Shown here: in pieces, positions 9,325-19,521 of the stretch
How positions within the stretch are numbered: the first letter of the stretch is position 1
How the letters are laid out: each line of letters opens with the position of its first letter
NCBI GenBank assembly: GCA_024639005.1
Contig: JAHEJD010000001.1
Span: forward strand, 1-64,000
Length of the DNA stretch: 64,000 bases
Direction: 5' to 3'
Source: Chromatiaceae bacterium
Lineage (GTDB): Bacteria; Pseudomonadota; Gammaproteobacteria; Chromatiales; Chromatiaceae
Notes under the pieces: model-generated
Databases searched by the model: none
Seen by the model: only the letters and a program-made list of their open reading frames with translations
Told to the model about the DNA's origin: nothing
Program-made: the position numbers and the translations under genes

Positions 9325-9989
9325 GGCGTGACCCTGCGACCGAAGCCGCTGGCATAGACCATCAGCAGCAACGCGAACGACAACAACAGAAGTCCGGCCG
9401 AGAGTAGGTGCGCCCGGGCATAATCCAGGACCTCGACGTGCTCGTAGACCGCGATCGATAACACCCGGGTCTCACCCGGGATATTGCCGCCAATCATCAG
9501 CACGACGCCAAACTCGCCCAGGGTATGGGCGAATCCCAGCACCGCGGCGGTGACATAGCCCGGTCTGGCCAGCGGCAGCACGACGCTGCGAAAACGATCC
9601 AGCGGGCCGGCGCCCAGGCACGCCGCCGCCTCCAGCGGCTGCTCGCCGACGGCGGCGAAGCTGTCGCGCAGAGGCTGGACCACGAACGGCAGCGAGTAGA
9701 CCATTGAGCCGAGCACGAGGCCGCCGAAGGTAAACGCCAGCGAGAAATCGGCCAGCGGCCCATTGGGGCCCATCATCAACAATAGATAGAAGCCGAGCAC
9801 GGTCGGCGGCAGCACCAGCGGCAGAGCGACGACCGCCTCAATGATCGCCCGCCAGCGGCTTTGCGTACGGGCCAGCCACCACGCCAATGGGGTGCCGAGT
9901 AGGATCAGCAGCACGGTGGTGAGCGCGGCCAGCTGCAGCGTCACTGACAACGCCTGCAGATCATCGGGCGAGACCAGATCCAGGCTCAT
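9321..9989 (-). CDS. modB: Molybdate ABC transporter permease
   Basis: Inner-membrane permease of the molybdate importer, 222 residues, the usual length, with five or so hydrophobic segments. The cytoplasmic coupling motif typical of binding-protein-dependent permeases is seen as [20 protein letters not shown] (the EAA loop). The start ATG at 9989 overlaps the stop of the modA remnant by four bases, and its stop overlaps the modC start, so the original operon was modA-modB-modC. The gene itself shows no damage. Confidence 0.95.
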   Translation of the reverse strand: MSLDLVSPDDLQALSVTLQLAALTTVLLILLGTPLAWWLARTQSRWRAIIEAVVALPLVLPPTVLGFYLLLMMGPNGPLADFSLAFTFGGLVLGSMVYSLPFVVQPLRDSFAAVGEQPLEAAACLGAGPLDRFRSVVLPLARPGYVTAAVLGFAHTLGEFGVVLMIGGNIPGETRVLSIAVYEHVEVLDYARAHLLSAGLLLLSFALLLMVYASGFGRRVTP

Positions 9990-10216
9990 GCCGGTCCCGG
10001 GAGACGGTAGCCCGCCTGGCGGATCAGCGCCCGGGCCCGTGCGCCCCGAAGATAATCGAGGCAGGCCTCGGCCGCGGGGTGTTCGCGCAACAACAGCGCC
10101 TGCTGGCTGATCGGTGCGTGCAGATCTGCCGAAATCACCCGATAGCTGCTGCGCCGCGCACCGACCAGCGGCATGAGGCAGGGGAGGCTGAGCATCAGGA
10201 AGCGGAGGATGTGCAA
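9986..10216 (-). pseudogene. modA: Truncated modA (C-terminal fragment of molybdate-binding protein)
   Basis: Only the last roughly 60 residues resemble ModA: a segment [20 protein letters not shown] matches the conserved strand and loop near the end of molybdate-binding proteins, followed by the final helix ([20 protein letters not shown]). ModA is normally about 250 residues. Reading upstream in frame to a stop at about 10314 gives no ModA-like sequence and no clear signal peptide, so about three quarters of the gene is gone. The fragment may open only at a TTG (10216) or an internal ATG. It is still coupled to modB by ATGA. The deletion ends within 120 bp of the hppA 3' end. Confidence 0.78.
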
Positions 10217-10278
10217 ACGACCACCAACCCTGAACGAGGCGCGACGTCGGGAGTTTAACGCAGACCGACCGCGGGCCG

Positions 10279-10308
10279 CCTCAGGCCACTCCGCCGACCG
10301 GCCTGAGG
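10279..10308. other. Inverted repeat between hppA and the modA remnant
   Basis: CCTCAGGCC and GGCCTGAGG form a perfect 9-bp stem with a 12-base loop, 25 bp beyond the hppA stop. It could help end hppA transcription, but there is no T tract on either side. Confidence 0.5.
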
Positions 10309-10332
10309 TCGGACACTACGGATGGTGGGCGG

Positions 10333-12333
10333 TCACAACAGCGGCGCAATCACCAGCGACACGATTGCCATCACATTGATCAGGATGTTCATTGACGGGC
10401 CCGAGGTGTCCTTGAAGGGGTCGCCTACGGTGTCGCCGACCACGGCCGCCTTGTGAACATCGGAGCCCTTGCCACCCAGATTGCCCTTCTCGATCCATTT
10501 CTTCGCGTTGTCCCAAGCGCCGCCGGCATTGGCCATGGTCAACGCCAGCAATACGCAGGACACCAGGGCGCCACCCAGCATTCCACCCAGGGCCTCGGCG
10601 CTGATGCCAAAGCCGATGATGACCGGCGCCGAGACGGCGATTACACCGGGCAACACCATCTTCTTCAGCGCCGCGCTGGTCGCGATGTCCACACAGCGCG
10701 CGGTATCGGGCTTGGCATTGCCCTCGAGCAGCCCAGGGATATCGCGAAACTGACGGCGGATCTCCTGAATCATATCGAAGGCGGCGTCACCGACCGCGGT
10801 CATCGTGATCGAGGCGATCAGGAACGGCAGCAGGCCGCCGACGAACATCCCGATCAATACATCGGGGTCGTTCAGGAGAAGAATGAAATCGGGCAGTCGC
10901 GTGGAGATGGTCTCCACATAGGCAGTGATGATCGCCAGCGCAGCCAGCGCAGCCGCGCCGATCGCAAACCCCTTGCCGATCGCGGCAGTGGTGTTCCCAA
11001 GTTCGTCGAGCGAGTCGGTGATCTTACGCGTCTCCTCCCCCAGACCCGCCATCTCGGCGATGCCGCCGGCGTTATCGGCCACGGGACCATAGGCGTCGAT
11101 CGCCATGGTGATGCCGACCGTGGCCAGCATACCGACCGCGGCGATGCCCACCCCGTAGAGTCCGACCAGCGCGTTTGAGACGAAGATTATCGCGCAGATG
11201 GTCAGGATGGGGACGACAACCGACTGCATACCGATCGCCAGACCGGTAATCATTAAGGTCGCAGTCCCGGTCTCGCCCGATTTGGCGATCCGCTGCACCG
11301 GTTCGCCGCCCGTGTAGTACTCGGTGACCAGGCCGATGACGACACCGCCGATGGCACCGGCGACCACAGCACCCCAGATCGCCGGGCTGCCGCCGAGTAA
11401 GGCAATCAGCAGGTAGGCGGTGACGATGAACGCCGCCGAGGCAGCCAGCGTGCCGGCGCGCAGCGCCTTTTCCGGGGCCTTCTCGGACGACTTGGTGACC
11501 AGGAAGATGCCCCCTATGGAACACAGCAGCCCCAGAGAGGCCAGCTGCAGCGGCAGCCCCATCAGCAGTTGCTGACCCCCCAGATGATCGGCGGCAGCCA
11601 GGGTCATGGTCGACGCGATCGCGATAGTCGCAATCATCGCACCGCAGTAGGACTCGAAGATGTCCGAACCCATGCCGGCGACGTCACCGACATTGTCGCC
11701 GACGTTGTCCGCGATTACGCCAGGGTTGCGCGGGTCGTCCTCAGGTATACCCGCCTCGAGCTTGCCGACCAAGTCGGCGCCGACGTCCGCACTCTTGGTG
11801 AAGATACCGCCACCGACACGCGAGAACAGCGCCACCATCGAGGCGCCCATGCCGAAGCCGTGGATCGTGTGTGCGGTCTCGGGGTCGCCGCCGAAAAACA
11901 GATACAGCATCCCCAGGCCGAGCAGGCCCGTCGAGGCCACCAGCAGACCCATCACCGATCCGCCGAAGAACGCAACCGAGAGCGCCGACGCGGCACCATG
12001 ACGGTTTGCCGCCGTGGTAGTGCGCACGTTGGCACGGGTGGCCGTGAACATGCCGAAGTAGCCCGCCAGCCCCGAGGCCAGGGCGCCGGTCAGGTACGCC
12101 ACGGCTGTGTTCATGCCCAGGAAGATAAACAACAGCACCAGAACGATCGCGCCGAAAATGCCCAGGGTCTTAAACTCTCGGCCCATGAAGACCATCGCGC
12201 CAAGATGGATCTGGTCGCCAATATCGGTAACCGCGGTGTCACCGGCAGGGATCCGCATGATCTGGCGGTAGATGAAATAGGCGGCTGCGAGACCAAAGAT
12301 GCCGAGGAATGGCGGCACGAGCGAACCGAGCAT
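10333..12333 (-). CDS. hppA: Membrane-bound ion-pumping pyrophosphatase
   Basis: Hydrolyses PPi and pumps cations (H+ or Na+) across the membrane, or runs in reverse. The 666 residues include the substrate site [18 protein letters not shown] (183-200) and the [13 protein letters not shown] segment (212-224), plus many transmembrane helices. The sequence [10 protein letters not shown] places Ala at the position (Ala450 here) where K+-independent enzymes carry Lys, so this belongs to the K+-dependent class. Whether it moves H+ or Na+ cannot be told by eye. A strong AAGGAG ribosome site (12342-12347) precedes the ATG. It is divergent from the soluble pyrophosphatase gene and near the PPi-phosphofructokinase. 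Confidence 0.96.
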   Translation of the reverse strand: MLGSLVPPFLGIFGLAAAYFIYRQIMRIPAGDTAVTDIGDQIHLGAMVFMGREFKTLGIFGAIVLVLLFIFLGMNTAVAYLTGALASGLAGYFGMFTATRANVRTTTAANRHGAASALSVAFFGGSVMGLLVASTGLLGLGMLYLFFGGDPETAHTIHGFGMGASMVALFSRVGGGIFTKSADVGADLVGKLEAGIPEDDPRNPGVIADNVGDNVGDVAGMGSDIFESYCGAMIATIAIASTMTLAAADHLGGQQLLMGLPLQLASLGLLCSIGGIFLVTKSSEKAPEKALRAGTLAASAAFIVTAYLLIALLGGSPAIWGAVVAGAIGGVVIGLVTEYYTGGEPVQRIAKSGETGTATLMITGLAIGMQSVVVPILTICAIIFVSNALVGLYGVGIAAVGMLATVGITMAIDAYGPVADNAGGIAEMAGLGEETRKITDSLDELGNTTAAIGKGFAIGAAALAALAIITAYVETISTRLPDFILLLNDPDVLIGMFVGGLLPFLIASITMTAVGDAAFDMIQEIRRQFRDIPGLLEGNAKPDTARCVDIATSAALKKMVLPGVIAVSAPVIIGFGISAEALGGMLGGALVSCVLLALTMANAGGAWDNAKKWIEKGNLGGKGSDVHKAAVVGDTVGDPFKDTSGPSMNILINVMAIVSLVIAPLL

Positions 12334-12678
12334 AGGGGAGGCTCCTTAAGACTGTTTTTGACGACTGCGAACTGCGCAGGAAACTTTAGAGGCGATCCGC
12401 TTGGCGCGCCCAAAGTTCCATCAATAATGACATAACATTGAGATCTAGTGCAGGCGCAATGACCGCTGCCAGCGCATTTCGGTACGGGGGAGGCAGACTG
12501 CCGGAAAGCATTCCCCGCTCTGGGCTGACCGCGATTGGCAATCACTAGGGTCTCTGTTCGGTCGACTGGAATCGCGGCCGACCCGATGGGTTTTCCGGCG
12601 GCCCCGCAAAGTGGACGCAACCTCCGAGTGCGCTTACCCTTGGCGGCTTCGGCCATCGTCACACCCCGAGGGGGCTGC
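12334..12678. other. Divergent promoter region between hppA and ppa
   Basis: This 345-bp gap separates the two oppositely oriented pyrophosphatase genes and must hold both promoters. Apart from the hppA ribosome site at 12342-12347 and an AT-rich patch near 12420-12440 I see no clear promoter boxes or repeats. An upstream open extension of the ppa frame to 12535 is not conserved. Confidence 0.5.
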
Positions 12679-13224
12679 ATGAATCTGGATCGTGTCACCA
12701 AGGGCAATGTGCCCAATGAAATCAACGTCATTATCGAGATTCCCGCGCATTCCGACCCGGTCAAGTACGAACTCGACAAGGATACCGGTGCGATGTTCGT
12801 CGACCGCTTCATGTCGACCGCGATGTATTACCCGTGTAATTACGGCTATGTCCCGCATACGCTGTCGAAGGACGGCGACCCGGTAGACGTGCTTGTACTG
12901 ACGCCGGACCCGCTGATCTCCGGATCGGTCATCTGCTGCCGCCCGGTGGGGGTGCTGAAGATGAAGGACGAGTCCGGCGACGACGCCAAGGTGCTGGCGG
13001 TACCGATCGACAAGCTCTGCAAGACCTACCGCGGGGTCGAGAGCTTTCGCGACCTGTCGGGTGACGTGCTCAACCGTGTCTCTCACTTCTTCGAGCACTA
13101 CAAGGACCTCGACGAGGGAAAATGGGTGCGGGTAGACGGCTGGTACGGCGTCGACGAGGCCAAGCAGGAGATCATGGACAGCGTGAAGATGTACAAGGAC
13201 GCACCCGAGAAACCCAACTTCTGA
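12679..13224 (+). CDS. ppa: Soluble inorganic pyrophosphatase (family I)
   Basis: Cytoplasmic family I pyrophosphatase that hydrolyses PPi without energy capture. From the ATG at 12679 it has 181 residues, close to the E. coli enzyme. Conserved segments include [18 protein letters not shown], the [20 protein letters not shown] core, the metal-binding DGDPVDVLV and the C-terminal [15 protein letters not shown]. The start is set by a GAGGGGG sequence 4-10 bases upstream and by alignment of the MNLDRV N-terminus with known enzymes. Having this next to hppA and pfp means the cell has both energy-conserving and energy-wasting PPi sinks, which should need balancing. Confidence 0.96.
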   Translation: MNLDRVTKGNVPNEINVIIEIPAHSDPVKYELDKDTGAMFVDRFMSTAMYYPCNYGYVPHTLSKDGDPVDVLVLTPDPLISGSVICCRPVGVLKMKDESGDDAKVLAVPIDKLCKTYRGVESFRDLSGDVLNRVSHFFEHYKDLDEGKWVRVDGWYGVDEAKQEIMDSVKMYKDAPEKPNF

Positions 13225-13269
13225 CGACTCCCCGCGCTGCGCTGCGGCGGCGTCCGGTTCGGTCTCCAT

Positions 13270-13431
13270 GAGCGTACACCGGCCACCTGACCGGTGCCGC
13301 GCAGCTCGGCTTCATCTACGGCACCTTGCCGTTTGCGGTCTCCACCCTCGCGGACCGGCCCACCTGCCCGAACCGGCGCCGAACGGGCGGCTGGGCGCAG
13401 GCAGGCGTCGCGCAGCGGGCGCAGGTAGAAT
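13270..13431 (+). pseudogene. Possible remnant of a membrane transporter
   Basis: In one frame the sequence reads LTGAAQLGFIYGTLPFAVST followed by LADR, which resembles an early transmembrane helix of major-facilitator transporters. The frame has a stop just before it and loses similarity within about 25 residues. It is too short to be certain; it may be a decayed fragment left next to the inverted-repeat element at 13442. Confidence 0.25.
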
Positions 13432-13441
13432 GAGAAGCCAG

Positions 13442-13603
13442 GCAGCCTGTCGGACTTGACCGTTTGCGGCGAAAATCACTGGGAGCGAATCAAATCAGGT
13501 TATCGTCTGAGGAGAATAGCCCAGCTATTTGACGAAAAGGATAAGCGGAGTTGAGCGCTATCCAGGGATTTGCAGCCTAACAGTGTTAAGTCCGACAGGC
13601 TGC
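13442..13603 (+). repeat. Inverted-repeat element, family 2, copy A (162 bp)
   Basis: The ends are perfect 16-bp inverted repeats: GCAGCCTGTCGGACTT at 13442-13457 and AAGTCCGACAGGCTGC at 13588-13603. The body matches the copy at 61711-61868 with about 11 differences over 160 bp. A hairpin AATAGC-CCA-GCTATT lies near the middle and stays pairable in the other copy. No transposase frame is present, so this looks like a miniature element or the joined ends of a deleted insertion sequence. It ends 28 bp before the next gene, so it probably influences that gene's 5' region. Confidence 0.85.
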
Positions 13604-13631
13604 TAGCCCAGTCATCATCAAGGCACCCCGC

Positions 13632-14186
13632 ATGAAGGTTTGTATTCTTTCAGATAGCCACGACCACATCCCGCTGATCGACGCTGCGGTCGCCGACGCC
13701 AAGACCGCCGGCGCGGAGGCCGTGCTGCACTGCGGCGACCTCGTCGCCCCGAGCACGCTGCACTGCCTGGAGAAATACGGGCTGCCGGTGCACATTATCC
13801 ACGGCAACAACACCGGCGACCTGTTCGCGCTTACCCAACTGGCCCACAGGCCCGGCGGCGTGGTGCGCTTTCACGGCATGGACGCCGGCATCGAACTGGC
13901 CGGCAGGCGGATCTTCCTGGTCCACTACCCACACTATGCGCGCGCGATGGCGGCGACCGGCGACTGGGACCTGGTGTGCTGCGGGCACAGCCACAAGACC
14001 GAGATACTGGAGCAGAAGAACTGTGCCGGCGGCATCACGCACGTGGTAAATCCAGGCACCATCGGCGGCGTCGGTCAGGCCCCGGCGACCTGGGTGCTCG
14101 CTGACCTCGACAGCATGACGTTCGAGCGGCGCGAGGTGCCGAAATCGCTCGAATACCGCGATGCCGTGACCGCCGGTCATGTCTGA
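13632..14186 (+). CDS. YfcE/MJ0936-type metallophosphoesterase
   Basis: Small calcineurin-like phosphodiesterase of 184 residues. The metal-binding signature is complete: DSHDH near residue 8, HCGDL, GNN, HYPH and GHSH. Family members cleave phosphodiesters with bound Mn or Ni, but the natural substrate is not known. The start ATG at 13632 is 28 bp from the family 2 element. Its stop codon lies 8 bases inside moaC, so the two genes are translationally linked. A role in molybdenum cofactor work is not implied by sequence; only the neighbour suggests it. Confidence 0.9.
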   Translation: MKVCILSDSHDHIPLIDAAVADAKTAGAEAVLHCGDLVAPSTLHCLEKYGLPVHIIHGNNTGDLFALTQLAHRPGGVVRFHGMDAGIELAGRRIFLVHYPHYARAMAATGDWDLVCCGHSHKTEILEQKNCAGGITHVVNPGTIGGVGQAPATWVLADLDSMTFERREVPKSLEYRDAVTAGHV

Positions 14187-14673
14187 TCGCTTCACCCATT
14201 TCGACGCTGAGGGCCAGGCGCACATGGTCGATGTCGGCGGAAAGGCCGTCACTGAGCGCGTTGCGGTGGCGAGTGGCAGCATACGGATGCAGAGCAAGAC
14301 GCTCGAGATGATCCTCGCAGGTGGGCACAAGAAGGGCGACGTGCTGGGTGTGGCTCGGATCGCCGGGATCATGGGGGCAAAGCGGACGTCGGAACTCGTG
14401 CCCCTGTGTCACCCGCTGCCGCTGACCAAGGTCAGTCTCGAATTCTCCCCCGATGCCGTGCTGGATAGCATCCACTGCAGCGTAACCGCGAAGACGCGGG
14501 GTCAGACCGGGGTCGAGATGGAGGCACTGTGCGCCGTGCAGGTGGCACTGCTGACCATCTACGACATGTGCAAAGCGGTGGACCGGGGCATGGTGATCGA
14601 GAATGTGCGCCTCGAGGAAAAATCGGGCGGCAAATCCGGCCACTGGCGGCGCAGCAATTTCCCCGATCGATGA
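14179..14673 (+). CDS. moaC: Cyclic pyranopterin monophosphate synthase MoaC
   Basis: Second step of molybdenum cofactor synthesis: converts the MoaA product to cyclic pyranopterin monophosphate. It has 164 residues, as expected. Conserved segments are [18 protein letters not shown] near the N-terminus, [15 protein letters not shown] with the active-site His, TGVEMEAL and [11 protein letters not shown]. It overlaps the phosphoesterase gene by 8 bases and the engB gene by 4 bases. The other moa genes are not in the window. Together with modBC it shows that molybdoenzymes are used by the organism. Confidence 0.97.
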   Translation: MSDRFTHFDAEGQAHMVDVGGKAVTERVAVASGSIRMQSKTLEMILAGGHKKGDVLGVARIAGIMGAKRTSELVPLCHPLPLTKVSLEFSPDAVLDSIHCSVTAKTRGQTGVEMEALCAVQVALLTIYDMCKAVDRGMVIENVRLEEKSGGKSGHWRRSNFPDR

Positions 14674-15278
14674 ACCCGCTGTATCGCCGGACCCTCTTTC
14701 TCACCAGCGCCGCCCAATTGTCGCAGACTCCGAGCGATGCGGGGTTCGAGGTCGCCTTCGCCGGCCGGTCGAATGCGGGCAAGTCGAGTGCGATCAACGC
14801 CCTGTGCGATCAAAAGGCCCTCGCGCGCACCAGCAAGACCCCGGGGCGCACACAACTGCTGAATTTCTTCGCCATCGACGAGTCGCGACGCATCGTCGAC
14901 CTGCCGGGCTATGGCTATGCCAAGGTCAGCGAGGCGATCAAGCGCGAATGGCAGGGTTCACTGGCCGCCTACCTCGAGCAACGCAAATGCCTGCGCGGAC
15001 TCATGCTGATCATGGATATCCGCCATCCGCTCAAGGAATACGATACACAGATGCTGCGGTGGGCCAGCCATATCTCGCTGCCGGTGCACGTACTGTTGTC
15101 CAAGGCGGACAAACTGAAAAAGGGGGCAGCCGCCAGCGCCCTGCTGGAAGTGGGCAGGGCGCTGCGAGACATCGATTCGGGATTCAGCGCGCAGATCTTT
15201 TCCTCGCTCAAGCGTAGCGGCCTCGACGAGGCCCACGCAAAGCTCGACGATTGGTTCGGTATCGGGCAGGGCGCCTGA
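14670..15278 (+). CDS. engB: Ribosome biogenesis GTPase EngB/YsxC
   Basis: Essential GTPase in 50S subunit assembly. From the ATG at 14670, which overlaps the moaC stop as ATGA, it has 202 residues. The G1 motif GRSNAGKS is at 32-39, G3 DLPGYG at 77-82, and G4 is SKAD (LSKADKLKK). A longer open frame upstream lies within moaC and is not conserved. It converges with polA; the engB-polA neighbourhood is common in gammaproteobacteria. Confidence 0.96.
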   Translation: MNPLYRRTLFLTSAAQLSQTPSDAGFEVAFAGRSNAGKSSAINALCDQKALARTSKTPGRTQLLNFFAIDESRRIVDLPGYGYAKVSEAIKREWQGSLAAYLEQRKCLRGLMLIMDIRHPLKEYDTQMLRWASHISLPVHVLLSKADKLKKGAAASALLEVGRALRDIDSGFSAQIFSSLKRSGLDEAHAKLDDWFGIGQGA

Positions 15279-15291
15279 TGTGAAGCCCGGG

Positions 15292-17997
15292 CTAGTGCGC
15301 CTCGTCCCAGTTGTCGCCGATGCCGATGTCGACCACCAACGGCACCTCGAGTGAGGCCGCGGCCTCCATCAGTCGGCGAATCTGCCGGTTCGCGGCATCG
15401 ATCTCCGGCGCCGCGACCTCGAATACCAGCTCATCGTGGACCTGCATCAGCATGTGCACCGCCGGGGCGTCACTGAGTATCCAGGCATCCACCGCGAGCA
15501 TTGCGCGCTTGATAATGTCGGCCGCAGTACCCTGCATCGGCGCATTGATCGCCGTGCGTTCGGCGGCCGCACGCACCTGCTGATTGCGCGCATTGATCTG
15601 CGGCAGATACAGGCGACGGCCGAACAGGGTCTCGACATAACCCTGGTCGCGCGCCTTTTCCCGCGTGCCCTCCATGAACGCCTTCACACCAGGGTAGCGG
15701 GCGAAATACAGGTCGACATAGTCCTGAGCGTCAGCCCGCTCGATCCCCAACTGCCGGGCCAGCCCAAATGCCGACATTCCATAAATGAGTCCAAAATTGA
15801 TCGCCTTGGCAGAGCGACGCTGTTCGTGGGTGACCGCGTCCGGGCTGTCGACACCGAACACCTCGGCCGCTGTCGCCCGGTGGATATCCGCACCGGCGGC
15901 AAACGCATTCAGCAGCCCCTTGTCCGCCGAAAGATGGGCCATGATCCGCAGTTCAATCTGCGAGTAGTCGGCCGCCAACATGCGCCACCCCGGCTCGGGC
16001 ACGAAGGCCTGGCGAATTCGCCGCCCCTCTTCACTGCGCACCGGAATATTCTGCAAATTGGGGTCGGAGGAACTGAGGCGGCCGGTAGCCGCAACGGCCT
16101 GATGGTAGCTGGTATGAAGTCGCCCGGTATCTCGGTTGACCAGATCGGGCAGCTTGTCGGTGTAGGTCGACTTGAGTTTCGCCAGGCCGCGGTGCTGCAG
16201 GATCACCTGCGGCAGCTCATGCCCCTGCTCGGCCAACTCCTGGAGCACCGACTCGGCGGTGGAGGGCGCCCCCTTGGGCGTCTTGGCGATCACCGGCAGC
16301 TTCAGCTCGTCGAAAAAGATCTGCCCGATCTGCTTTGGCGAGCCCATGTTGAAGCTGCGCCCGGCGATCCCATAGGCCTGCTGCTCCAGTGCATGCATAC
16401 GCTTGGCCAGTTCGGCGCTCTGAATGCCGAGCATCTTGCGGTCGAGGCGCACGCCCGTGCGCTCCATGCGTGACAGCACGCTGACCAGCGGCACCTCGAT
16501 GCCGGTCAAGACATCGCTCAGCGGGGGCGTCTGTTCGAGCTGCGGCCACAGCGCCTGGTGCAGGCGCAGCGTGATATCGGCATCCTCGGCCGCATAGGGG
16601 CCTGCCTGCTCCAAGGGTACCTGATCGAACGTCAGTTGCTTTGCGCCCTTGCCGGCGATGTCCTCGAAATGGATTGTATGGCGCTGCAGGTGGCGCTCTG
16701 CCAGGCTGTCCATATCATGACGTCCTGCCGACGCATTCAGGACATACGACTCGAGCATGGTGTCAAACGCTATACCGCGCAGCGTAATGGCATGATTGGC
16801 CAGTACGCTCATGTCGTATTTGAGGTTTTGGCCGACCTTGCGCCGGGCGGGATCCTCCAGCAACGGTTTCAGTGCCGCCAGGATCTCCTCGCGGTCGAGT
16901 TGCTCGGGCGCGCCGGGATAGCAGTGCGCCAGCGGCACATAGGCGGCCTTACCCGGTTCGACCGCGAAGGATACGCCGACAACGCGCGCCTGCATGTAGT
17001 CGAGGCTGGTAGTCTCGGTATCGAAGCTGAAAAGCGGCGCGGCCCGCAGCCGCTCTCGCCACTCATCGAACTCCCCGCGCGCGAGGACCGTGGTGTAATC
17101 CGCGCGCGGCGCCGCGGCTGTCGCATCGGGCGGCGCATGGGTCTGTTCGTCGAGGCTGGCCAGCAATCGCCGCGACTCCAGGCGCTCGAAGTGCCTACGC
17201 AGTGCCGCGGGATCGCCACCGCCTGGTTTGAGATCAGTCGGGCCCGACGCGAGGGGCACGTCGGTCTTTATCTCAGTGAGTGCACGCGATAGCGGGAGCT
17301 GGTCGAGCGCGGCGCGAAGATTCTCGCCGATCTTGCCCTTTACCTCTTCGGCCCTGGCCATGACTTCGTCGAGCGTCCCAAACTGGCTCAACCATTTGGC
17401 GGCGGTCTTCGGACCACACTTGGGCACGCCCGGGATATTGTCGACGCTGTCACCGGTCAGCGCCAGAAAGTCGATGATCTGGTCCGGACGAACCCCGAAT
17501 TTTGCTTGTACGCCCGCCTCATCCAGCAGCGTATCGGTCATGGTATTGACCAGCGTCACATGCCTGTTGACCAGCTGCGCCATGTCTTTATCGCCGGTCG
17601 ACACCAGGGTCTCTATGCCCTGTTCAGTCGCCTGGCGGGCCAGGGTTCCGATGACATCGTCCGCCTCGACATCGTCGATGATCAGCAACGGTAGCCCCAT
17701 CACTCGGATGATATCGAGCGTCGGCTCGATCTGCTCGCGGAGCTCGTCGGGCATCGGTGGTCGATTGGCCTTGTACTCGGGATAGAGATCGTCGCGAAAG
17801 GTCTTACCCGGGGCATCGAACACGACCGCAATATGCTTAGGCCGATACTCGGCGATCAACTTGCGCAGCATATTGACAACGCCGACGGTGGCTCCCGTAG
17901 GCTCGCCCTTTGTGTTGCTCAGCGGCGGCAGCGCATGGAACGCGCGAAACAGATACGACGAGCCATCGACGAGGATAAAAGGTGGGTTGCTTGCCAT
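15292..17997 (-). CDS. polA: DNA polymerase I
   Basis: Repair and Okazaki-fragment polymerase, 901 residues with all three domains. The N-terminal 5'-3' exonuclease has [18 protein letters not shown] and the [13 protein letters not shown] metal site. The 3'-5' proofreading domain keeps its acidic DTE (FSFDTETTS). The polymerase domain has the O-helix [19 protein letters not shown] and the catalytic VHDELVFEV near the C-terminus. The gene is on the minus strand between engB and trkH. It is one source of the PPi used by the pyrophosphate enzymes further left. Confidence 0.98.
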   Translation of the reverse strand: MASNPPFILVDGSSYLFRAFHALPPLSNTKGEPTGATVGVVNMLRKLIAEYRPKHIAVVFDAPGKTFRDDLYPEYKANRPPMPDELREQIEPTLDIIRVMGLPLLIIDDVEADDVIGTLARQATEQGIETLVSTGDKDMAQLVNRHVTLVNTMTDTLLDEAGVQAKFGVRPDQIIDFLALTGDSVDNIPGVPKCGPKTAAKWLSQFGTLDEVMARAEEVKGKIGENLRAALDQLPLSRALTEIKTDVPLASGPTDLKPGGGDPAALRRHFERLESRRLLASLDEQTHAPPDATAAAPRADYTTVLARGEFDEWRERLRAAPLFSFDTETTSLDYMQARVVGVSFAVEPGKAAYVPLAHCYPGAPEQLDREEILAALKPLLEDPARRKVGQNLKYDMSVLANHAITLRGIAFDTMLESYVLNASAGRHDMDSLAERHLQRHTIHFEDIAGKGAKQLTFDQVPLEQAGPYAAEDADITLRLHQALWPQLEQTPPLSDVLTGIEVPLVSVLSRMERTGVRLDRKMLGIQSAELAKRMHALEQQAYGIAGRSFNMGSPKQIGQIFFDELKLPVIAKTPKGAPSTAESVLQELAEQGHELPQVILQHRGLAKLKSTYTDKLPDLVNRDTGRLHTSYHQAVAATGRLSSSDPNLQNIPVRSEEGRRIRQAFVPEPGWRMLAADYSQIELRIMAHLSADKGLLNAFAAGADIHRATAAEVFGVDSPDAVTHEQRRSAKAINFGLIYGMSAFGLARQLGIERADAQDYVDLYFARYPGVKAFMEGTREKARDQGYVETLFGRRLYLPQINARNQQVRAAAERTAINAPMQGTAADIIKRAMLAVDAWILSDAPAVHMLMQVHDELVFEVAAPEIDAANRQIRRLMEAAASLEVPLVVDIGIGDNWDEAH

Positions 17998-18059
17998 GCC
18001 GAGAGGATACTACTTTTCGGTCTGGGCAAATCGCACAGTCGATGCGGTCGAAAACGCGG

Positions 18060-19511
18060 TTATTTGCGCCAGAACGCCGGGGTCAGCAAGACCAATAGCG
18101 TAAAGATCTCCAGCCGGCCGAGCAGCATCGCAAAACACAGGATCCACTTGCCGGGGTCGTGCATATCCGCGTAGTTCGCACCGACGCCCTCCAGGCCGGG
18201 ACCCAGGTTGTTGATACTCGCAGCAACCGCACTGAACGCGGTCATCAGTTCGAGGCCGGTGGACGCGAGCGCCAGGTACATCACGGTGAAACTGGCCACA
18301 TAGAGTGCGAAGAAGCCCCAAACCGCCTCGACGACACGCGAATCCACGGACTTGGCGCCGACCCGCACTGGGATCTGCGCGCTCGGATGCACCAGACGGG
18401 TAATCTCACGCAGCCCCTGCTTGACCAACAACAGCACGCGGATCACCTTGATACCGCCACCGGTCGATCCTGCACAGCCGCCGACAAAACTCGAGAACAA
18501 CAGCAGGATGGCGATGAAGCCGGGCCAGTTATAGAACTCGGCCGTGGTGAACCCGGCGGTTGTGCCAATGGACACGGCCTGGAACAGTCCATTGACAATC
18601 GCCCCTTCCCAGTCGTCATAGGTCTCGGTGAAGTGCAGCCCCAATACCGTGATCAGGATAACGATGCTCAGCAGCAGCACGTAAAACCGGAACTCCGAGT
18701 CCTGCCAATAGCCGGTTACGCTACGGTGACGGAAGGCCACGAAGTGCAGCGAGAAATTCACCGCGGCGAGAAACATGAAAACCACGGCGATCATGTCGAT
18801 CAGTGAGCTGTTGAAATAGCCCATGCTGGCGTCGTGGGTGGAGAAGCCGCCGATCGCAACGGTCGAAAAGGCGTGGCTAACGGCATCAAATACGCTCATG
18901 CCGGCCATCCAATAAGAGAAGCCACAGGCGACGGTCAGGCCGAGGTAGATGTACCACAAGGCCTTTGCGGTCTCGGTGATACGCGGGGTGAGCTTGTTGT
19001 CCTTCATCGGGCCCGGTGTTTCCGCCCGATACAGCTGCATGCCACCGATGCCGAGCATCGGCAGCACCGCCACTGCCAAGACGATGATACCCATGCCGCC
19101 AAGCCACTGCAGCTGCTGGCGGTAATAGAGGATCGACATCGGCAGCCCATCGAGACTGGTGATGACGGTCGCCCCGGTGGTGGTCAGGCCCGAGACGGAC
19201 TCGAACACCGCGTCGGTCAGGGAGAGGTGCGGATTGTCTGCCAGCACAAAGGGCAACGCACCGATCGCGGACAGCACAGTCCAGAACATCACGACTACGA
19301 TGAATCCGTCGCGCAGGCGCAGCTCGCGTTTCATGCCGCGCACCGGCAGCCAACTCAAGATGCCCACGCCGAGGGTCAGCGCAAACGCGGTGGCAAACGC
19401 CGCCGCGGCGCCGTCCTGCGCCAGCAGCGCCAACCCAACGGGCGGCAGCAGCGTCAGGCTGAATACGGTCAGCAGGATTCCCAGAATGCGCTGGACGGCA
19501 GCAAATGACAT
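18060..19511 (-). CDS. trkH: Trk potassium uptake channel subunit TrkH
   Basis: Membrane pore of the Trk potassium transporter, 483 residues with multiple hydrophobic segments and the four-fold pore loops (for example SGLTTTGATV, STVAIGGFSTH, GTTAGFTTA and a final SINNLGPG). Each loop carries the selectivity-filter glycine. It is 10 bp downstream of trkA on the same strand, so the pore and its regulator are one operon. The K+-dependent pyrophosphatase encoded at 10333 would profit from potassium uptake, though that link is only inferred. Confidence 0.97.
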   Translation of the reverse strand: MSFAAVQRILGILLTVFSLTLLPPVGLALLAQDGAAAAFATAFALTLGVGILSWLPVRGMKRELRLRDGFIVVVMFWTVLSAIGALPFVLADNPHLSLTDAVFESVSGLTTTGATVITSLDGLPMSILYYRQQLQWLGGMGIIVLAVAVLPMLGIGGMQLYRAETPGPMKDNKLTPRITETAKALWYIYLGLTVACGFSYWMAGMSVFDAVSHAFSTVAIGGFSTHDASMGYFNSSLIDMIAVVFMFLAAVNFSLHFVAFRHRSVTGYWQDSEFRFYVLLLSIVILITVLGLHFTETYDDWEGAIVNGLFQAVSIGTTAGFTTAEFYNWPGFIAILLLFSSFVGGCAGSTGGGIKVIRVLLLVKQGLREITRLVHPSAQIPVRVGAKSVDSRVVEAVWGFFALYVASFTVMYLALASTGLELMTAFSAVAASINNLGPGLEGVGANYADMHDPGKWILCFAMLLGRLEIFTLLVLLTPAFWRK

Positions 19512-19521
19512 GGATGACGAC

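Noticed and set aside
11569-12435. 288-codon plus-strand frame opposite hppA
   Set aside because: Charged His/Arg/Gly-rich translation antisense to the membrane pyrophosphatase; not protein-like.
13268-13459. 63-codon plus-strand frame running into the family 2 element
   Set aside because: Pro/Arg-rich translation with no conservation signs; it crosses the element boundary.
15436-16473. 345-codon plus-strand frame inside polA
   Set aside because: Antisense to the polymerase domain of polA, no recognisable domain.
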